A DNA stretch of 64,000 nucleotides from Bog-950 sp046329495 (GTDB taxonomy: Bacteria > Bacteroidota > Bacteroidia > Chitinophagales > LD1): contig JAXLUO010000001.1 in the NCBI GenBank assembly GCA_046329495.1, positions 248,001 through 312,000 of the forward strand, given 5' to 3'. The translations under genes and the position numbers were made by a program. Position 1 is the first letter of the stretch; every line of letters begins with the position of its first letter. Shown here piece after piece: positions 59,967-64,000 of the stretch. The notes under the pieces are model-generated. The model saw only the letters and a program-made list of their open reading frames with translations, did no database searches and was not told the DNA's origin.

Positions 59967-61868
59967 ATGTGTGGTATTGTAGGATATTTCTCGGGTGTAG
60001 AAGACCATAAACTGCAAGGTTATTTGCAAGGGGCAGTTGGTTGTTTAAACAAACGTGGGCCCGATGCGCATAATGTTCTTGAAGTATCGCCAAAGGTTGG
60101 TTTAGCCCATGCCAGATTGAGTATAATTGATACCAATGCCGTGGCTAACCAACCCATGACCGATCCTGACGGGCGCTTTACCATGGTTTTTAATGGTGAG
60201 ATTTTTAATTACCGCGAGTTACGCGCGCAATTTTTAGGCGACGAAACTTTTTTTTCAACTTCCGATACGGAAGTATTATTGTATTTGTACAAGCGCTTAG
60301 GTGTGGCCGCCCTGCAACACCTGAATGGTTTTTTTGCTTTTGCGGTATATGACCACCAAACAGGGGAAGTGTTTTTAGCCAGGGACCGTTATGGCATAAA
60401 GCCGCTTCATATTTTTGAGGGCGATAACCTGATATTATTTGGAAGTGAAATGAAAGCATTGTTGCAATTTCCTTTAAAACGGGAAATTGATTTTGCAACA
60501 TTGGCGCTGTATTTTCAGTTGAATTATGTGCCCGGCAACAGTGCTATGTTAAAGGGGTTCAGGAAGGTACCGCCCGGACATTACGCGCAGATAAGTTCGG
60601 ATGGCAAATTGCAGGTAAATCAGTGGTATACCATTCCCTTTACGCCCGGTGAGCGGTTATCAGCACCCTCCTCGGGCTACACAGATGCCACTCGACACTT
60701 GCGCATGTTAGTAGAGGAGGCGGTGGAGCGCAGGTTGGTGTCAGATGTACCCTTAGGCGCTTTTTTAAGCGGGGGTATCGATTCTTCCATTGTTACCTAT
60801 TGTGCAGCTAAACGTGTTAAAGGCCTTAACACCTTTAGCATAGGGTATAAAGACGAACCGTATTTTGATGAAACAAAGTATGCCAATCTTGTAGCAGCTA
60901 AATTTAAAACCAATCATACGGTTTATGCGGTTACAAATGAGGAGATGTTTGCCCGCATATTTGATGTGCTGGATTATATAGACGAGCCCTTTGCCGACTC
61001 TTCTTCGATAGCTGTTAATATACTCTGCCATTACACACGACAAAAGGTAACTGTCGCCTTATCGGGCGATGGAGGTGACGAACTTTTTGCAGGCTATAAT
61101 AAGCACCAGGCAGCTTTTAGAGCCCAGCAAATCAATACCTTGAATGTTGTAATGAAGGCGGCCTTGCCACTGTTAAATGTTCTGCCTCAATCAAGGCATT
61201 CGCGCATTGGTAACCTCTTCCGCCAGGCGCAGCGTTACAGCAGGGGGTTGCACCTTACAAAAGCACAGCGATACTGGAACTGGTGTACCTTAACATCGGA
61301 AGAAGATGTATTACAAATGTTTGGCACCAAAATAGCCTTGCCTGCAGATGAACTACAACGGCGCAAAGCGGCTATTTTTGCAATGATAACAGAGGAAGGA
61401 GATCTAAACGACTTGTTATTGGCTGACATGCACATGGTGCTACCCGACGACATGCTTACTAAAGTTGACCTTATGAGCATGGCCAACAGCTTGGAGGTTC
61501 GGGTGCCTTTATTGGATTATACCGTTGTAAATTATGCCTTCAGCCTTCCTGTATCTTATAAAATTGAGGCCGGTAATGGCAAGAAAATTCTCAAGGACGC
61601 TTTTAGAACAGAATTACCTGAAGAGTTGTTTAACCGGCCAAAGCATGGATTCGAAGTACCGCTACTAAAGTGGATGAGAACGGGATTGCGTTCTCTTATT
61701 GAAGAGGAGTTGCTGGAAAGGAACTTTATTGAGGAACAGGGTATTTTTGATGCAGAACAAATTGACCAGCTGAAGCGAAAGTTATTCAGCAATAATCCGG
61801 GAGACGTGCATGCCACACTTTGGGCCCTTTTGGTGTTTCAGTATTGGTATAAGAAATATATAGTTTGA
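59967..61868 (+). CDS. asnB: asparagine synthase (glutamine-hydrolysing) family protein
   Basis: A 633-residue AsnB-type amidotransferase. The N-terminal Ntn glutaminase begins MCGIVGYFSG, with Cys2 as the nucleophile after removal of Met1, then RGPDAHN and the typical NGEIFNYRELR. The C-terminal synthetase domain has LSGGIDSSIVTY (PP-loop) and LSGDGGDELFAGYNKH. The length is normal. In polysaccharide loci such enzymes often amidate sugar acids such as uronic acids instead of making asparagine, so the activity may be on a glycan precursor. It overlaps the following GT4 gene by one base (TGATG). Confidence 0.9.
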   Translation: MCGIVGYFSGVEDHKLQGYLQGAVGCLNKRGPDAHNVLEVSPKVGLAHARLSIIDTNAVANQPMTDPDGRFTMVFNGEIFNYRELRAQFLGDETFFSTSDTEVLLYLYKRLGVAALQHLNGFFAFAVYDHQTGEVFLARDRYGIKPLHIFEGDNLILFGSEMKALLQFPLKREIDFATLALYFQLNYVPGNSAMLKGFRKVPPGHYAQISSDGKLQVNQWYTIPFTPGERLSAPSSGYTDATRHLRMLVEEAVERRLVSDVPLGAFLSGGIDSSIVTYCAAKRVKGLNTFSIGYKDEPYFDETKYANLVAAKFKTNHTVYAVTNEEMFARIFDVLDYIDEPFADSSSIAVNILCHYTRQKVTVALSGDGGDELFAGYNKHQAAFRAQQINTLNVVMKAALPLLNVLPQSRHSRIGNLFRQAQRYSRGLHLTKAQRYWNWCTLTSEEDVLQMFGTKIALPADELQRRKAAIFAMITEEGDLNDLLLADMHMVLPDDMLTKVDLMSMANSLEVRVPLLDYTVVNYAFSLPVSYKIEAGNGKKILKDAFRTELPEELFNRPKHGFEVPLLKWMRTGLRSLIEEELLERNFIEEQGIFDAEQIDQLKRKLFSNNPGDVHATLWALLVFQYWYKKYIV

Positions 61869-63049
61869 TGCCGAGGGTATTAAGAATAATCAATCGATTA
61901 AACCTGGGAGGGCCCACCTATAACGCTGCCTATTTAAGCAAGTTTATGGAGCCTGAATTTGATACTTTGTTGGTTTCGGGAATGAAGGATGATGAAGAGG
62001 AAAGTTCGGAATTTATTGTACGCGAGCTGGATCTGCACCCGGTTTACGTGCCCGACATGTACCGGGAATTAAATCCATTTAAAGACTACAAATCGTACTA
62101 TAAGCTGCGTAAGATAATTGAGGAATATAAGCCGGATATTGTTCACACGCACGCGGCTAAGGCCGGGGCGGTAGGCCGTTTAGCAGCATCACATAGCGGC
62201 GTTCCCGTAATAGTACATACTTTCCACGGCCATGTATTTCATTCCTATTTTAATGCTGCAAAAACCCGTGTGTTTTTGGAAATTGAAAGATACCTGGCCA
62301 AGCGCACCACTAAAATTATTGCCCTTAGTGAGTTGCAGAAGCAAGAGCTTACTGAAACATATAAAATTGCCCCGGCGGATAAGTTCCAAATCGTTCCACT
62401 CGGTTTTGATTTGCGCAAATTCGGTGAGCATAAACAAGAGAAGCGGGCGGCTTTCAGGAAGCAATACAGGCTTGATGATGCGGAGGTTGCAATTGGTATA
62501 GTGGGTAGATTGGTACCCATAAAAAATCATGAGTTGTTTTTGAAGGCAATTAAGTCCCTATTAAGTAGAACAACTAAAACAGTTCGCGCCTTCATTGTAG
62601 GCGATGGTGAAGAACGAGCCAGGTTAGAAGCGCTTGCCTGCGAATTAGGATTAACTTACAGACATGCCGATGAGGATAAAGACGCTGTAGTAATTTTTAC
62701 CAGCTGGATCAAGCAAATAGATGTGTCGAATGCCGGTATGGATATAATAGCACTTACCTCGAAAAATGAAGGCACGCCTGTTAGCTTGATTGAGGCGCAA
62801 GCCTCGGGTAGGCCAATTGTAAGCACGGCCGTTGGTGGAATTACTGATGTTGTAATTCCCGATGAAACTGCGTTGCTATCTCCTTCGGGTGATGTAGAAG
62901 GGTTTGCAAAGAACCTAGCCTTATTAGTGAATGATGAATCTTTAAGGCATAAAATGAGCCAATCAGGTGTTCAGCATGTTTATGAGCGGTTCAGTCACAA
63001 CAGATTATGCTCCGATATGCGGACACTTTACAACCAATTGTTAGCATAG
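61868..63049 (+). CDS. family 4 glycosyltransferase
   Basis: A 393-residue GT-B enzyme from the ATG at 61868 in the TGATG overlap with asnB (the frame also allows a TTG one codon earlier). The N-terminal domain has LRIINRLNLGGPTYNAAYLS, PDIVHTHAAKAGAVGRLAA and VHTFHGHVFHSYF, and the donor domain VGRLVPIKNHELFLKAI, VGDGEERARLEAL and ALTSKNEGTPVSLIEAQASGRPIVSTAVGG. This type is common in Bacteroidota exopolysaccharide clusters, and initiation or early chain extension are both possible roles. The overlap suggests coupled translation with asnB. Confidence 0.92.
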   Translation: MPRVLRIINRLNLGGPTYNAAYLSKFMEPEFDTLLVSGMKDDEEESSEFIVRELDLHPVYVPDMYRELNPFKDYKSYYKLRKIIEEYKPDIVHTHAAKAGAVGRLAASHSGVPVIVHTFHGHVFHSYFNAAKTRVFLEIERYLAKRTTKIIALSELQKQELTETYKIAPADKFQIVPLGFDLRKFGEHKQEKRAAFRKQYRLDDAEVAIGIVGRLVPIKNHELFLKAIKSLLSRTTKTVRAFIVGDGEERARLEALACELGLTYRHADEDKDAVVIFTSWIKQIDVSNAGMDIIALTSKNEGTPVSLIEAQASGRPIVSTAVGGITDVVIPDETALLSPSGDVEGFAKNLALLVNDESLRHKMSQSGVQHVYERFSHNRLCSDMRTLYNQLLA

Positions 63050-63087
63050 CACATAGCTTTCGGGCATTATAGCACGCTTATTTTTTC

Positions 63088-63095
63088 TATGTTTG
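63088..63095 (+). promoter_or_regulatory. -7 box (TATGTTTG) of the Wza-like gene
   Basis: TATGTTTG matches TAnnTTTG exactly and ends 17 nt before the ATG at 63113. It includes the alternative ATG at 63089, making that codon an unlikely start. Confidence 0.45.
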
Positions 63096-63112
63096 TTACA
63101 GTTCCCGCATCC

Positions 63113-63889
63113 ATGAGACGAATTTTAAGGATTGTATTTTTTGTTTGGGCTGTTTCATCCCTTTCCTCCTGTAAGGTGTTGTTTCCCAACATGATGTTCC
63201 GCCAAAAGGATTACCAGTTTTTTGAATTGGCACAAAAGCGGGTAGATGAGTACGTAATAGAGCCGGGCGACCAATTTACACTGCAGCTATACGCCCGGGA
63301 TGGCTTCAGGTTGATAGATATCGTTGAACAAAATCAGGGAGGTTCGTCAAGTAATGCGAACTTTTCAGGGGGTACCACGGCCATGACATATCTGGTTGAT
63401 CATGAAGGTTTTGTTAAGCTCCCCATTATAGGTGAATACTTTGTTAAAGGCTATACCGAGACACAATTAGAGAACATATTGGCCGATAAATATTCATCGC
63501 TGTATGTTGACCCTTATGTTGTAGTGAAAGTAATTAACAGGAGGGTCTTTGTATTTAAGGGAAGCAGCAGCTCGGTGATTGCATTGAACGAAGCGCCTAC
63601 TACAATTTTGGAAGTTATTGCCCGTTCGGGGGGGGTCCCGGATGATTATAAGGCATTTAACATTAAAGTTATTCGGGGCGACCTGAAAAACCCTGAGGTT
63701 ATACTAATTGATCTTTCAACCCTTGATGGTATGCGGAAGAGCAACCTACTAATTCAATCAAATGATATTGTGTACATAGAAAGAAGGGTGAATGTAGCTA
63801 CGGCAATTTTGCGCGACATAGCTCCTTATTTGTCGTTTGTAACTACCCTTAGCACTTTAATAATATTAGCAACTAAACTTGGAAAGTAA
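63113..63889 (+). CDS. polysaccharide export lipoprotein (Wza-like)
   Basis: The protein (258 residues from the ATG at 63113) begins with a lipoprotein signal peptide ending LSSC, with C20 lipidated. I prefer this start over the ATG at 63089, which falls within the promoter box. The N-terminal Poly_export domain (YVIEPGDQFTLQLYARDG, VDHEGFVKLPIIGEYFVKGYTETQLENILADKY) is followed by an SLBB domain (VFVFKGSSSSVIALNEAPTTILEVIARSGGV). A C-terminal hydrophobic segment (YLSFVTTLSTLIILATKLG) is present, as in Bacteroidota homologues. It forms the outer-membrane channel for polysaccharide together with a Wzc protein, whose gene starts at the right edge. Confidence 0.9.
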   Translation: MRRILRIVFFVWAVSSLSSCKVLFPNMMFRQKDYQFFELAQKRVDEYVIEPGDQFTLQLYARDGFRLIDIVEQNQGGSSSNANFSGGTTAMTYLVDHEGFVKLPIIGEYFVKGYTETQLENILADKYSSLYVDPYVVVKVINRRVFVFKGSSSSVIALNEAPTTILEVIARSGGVPDDYKAFNIKVIRGDLKNPEVILIDLSTLDGMRKSNLLIQSNDIVYIERRVNVATAILRDIAPYLSFVTTLSTLIILATKLGK

Positions 63890-64000
63890 CCACCCACAAC
63901 AACCCTCTTCTGCCGGCGCGGGTTCGCCGATTGCCGCTGTTGATGATTTCAATCTGGGCCTGTTAATCTATGTAGTTAATAAATCGGTTGCCTGGATCGT
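63879..64000 (+). CDS. Wzc-like chain-length/tyrosine-kinase protein (5' fragment)
   Basis: The frame overlapping the end of the Wza-like gene opens with a TTG at 63879 and runs off the window after ~40 codons. The residues after a Ser/Ala/Gly-rich beginning, VDDFNLGLLIYVVNKSVAWIV, resemble the first cytoplasmic segment and membrane helix of Bacteroidota Wzc/GumC-type proteins, where F-x-L-x-x-LxxYxxxxSxxW is common. The gene order Wza then Wzc is standard. The start codon is uncertain, because TTG is rarely used. Confidence 0.6.
   Translation, partial: MESNHPQQPSSAGAGSPIAAVDDFNLGLLIYVVNKSVAWI

Noticed and set aside
1..64000. Transposase, integrase or phage genes
   Set aside because: No translated frame shows DDE, tyrosine- or serine-recombinase motifs or structural phage proteins.

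Overview
The window looks like chromosomal DNA of a Bacteroidota bacterium, most likely from the Chitinophagaceae or a close relative. The reasons are the lineage-typical families (a DUF5686 outer-membrane protein with an N-terminal carboxypeptidase-like domain, a DUF4175 coiled-coil protein, PorT-type beta-barrels, Big_5 lipoproteins, a YkuD_2 transpeptidase), start regions without Shine-Dalgarno sequences, and several TAnnTTTG boxes of the Bacteroidetes -33/-7 promoter type just upstream of ATG codons. No rRNA, tRNA, CRISPR array, transposase or phage gene was found.

Layout. 1-8.4 kb: mostly minus-strand housekeeping and envelope genes (acyl-CoA dehydrogenase fragment, glucosaminidase with LysM domains, O-methyltransferase, isopentenyl-diphosphate isomerase, gamma carbonic anhydrase, Ig-like lipoprotein). 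8.4-16 kb: mnmG, a 0.3-kb spacer with five parS-like palindromes, then ybeY and a complete thrA-thrB-thrC set, all on the minus strand. 16-18 kb: a visibly AT-richer two-gene insert (HNH endonuclease and a protein resembling HpaII-family restriction enzymes) with no methyltransferase, followed by a cluster of TGTCCCA heptamers and an exported DUF695-RraB protein. 19.8-20.2 kb: a 0.49-kb non-coding stretch with DnaA-box-like 9-mers and many GTAC sites, my best candidate for a replication origin; nadD and corA follow. 22-35.9 kb: mixed genes (SpoU/TrmH methylase, MFS transporter, DUF5686 protein, exonuclease III, ceramidase-like protein, histidine kinase/response regulator pair, L,D-transpeptidase-like lipoprotein, peptide-binding lipoprotein). 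35.9-37.3 kb: a 1.4-kb gene-free region made of several repeat types. 37.3-45.7 kb: zinc metallopeptidase, ArnT-like glycosyltransferase, DUF4175 protein, RsbW-like kinase, iron permease, SDR.

45.9-64 kb is a large surface-polysaccharide locus. A first operon has a glycosyltransferase, UDP-galactopyranose mutase, a clan-A glycosidase-like protein and an esterase. The rest has five further glycosyltransferases or sugar-processing enzymes, a methyltransferase/NodB-deacetylase pair, a Wzm/Wzt ABC exporter with a C-terminal sugar-recognition domain, a GDP-mannose 3,5-epimerase-like enzyme, a Wzy-like membrane protein, an AsnB-type amidotransferase, and at the right edge a Wza-type export lipoprotein followed by the beginning of a Wzc-like protein. 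Precursor synthesis, chain assembly, modification and export are therefore all represented.

The most interesting items are the parS-like array beside mnmG together with the candidate origin about 10 kb away, the restriction-like pair without a methylase, and the exported RraB fusion. All functional calls are by reading the sequence and from memory of protein families; no database search was run.
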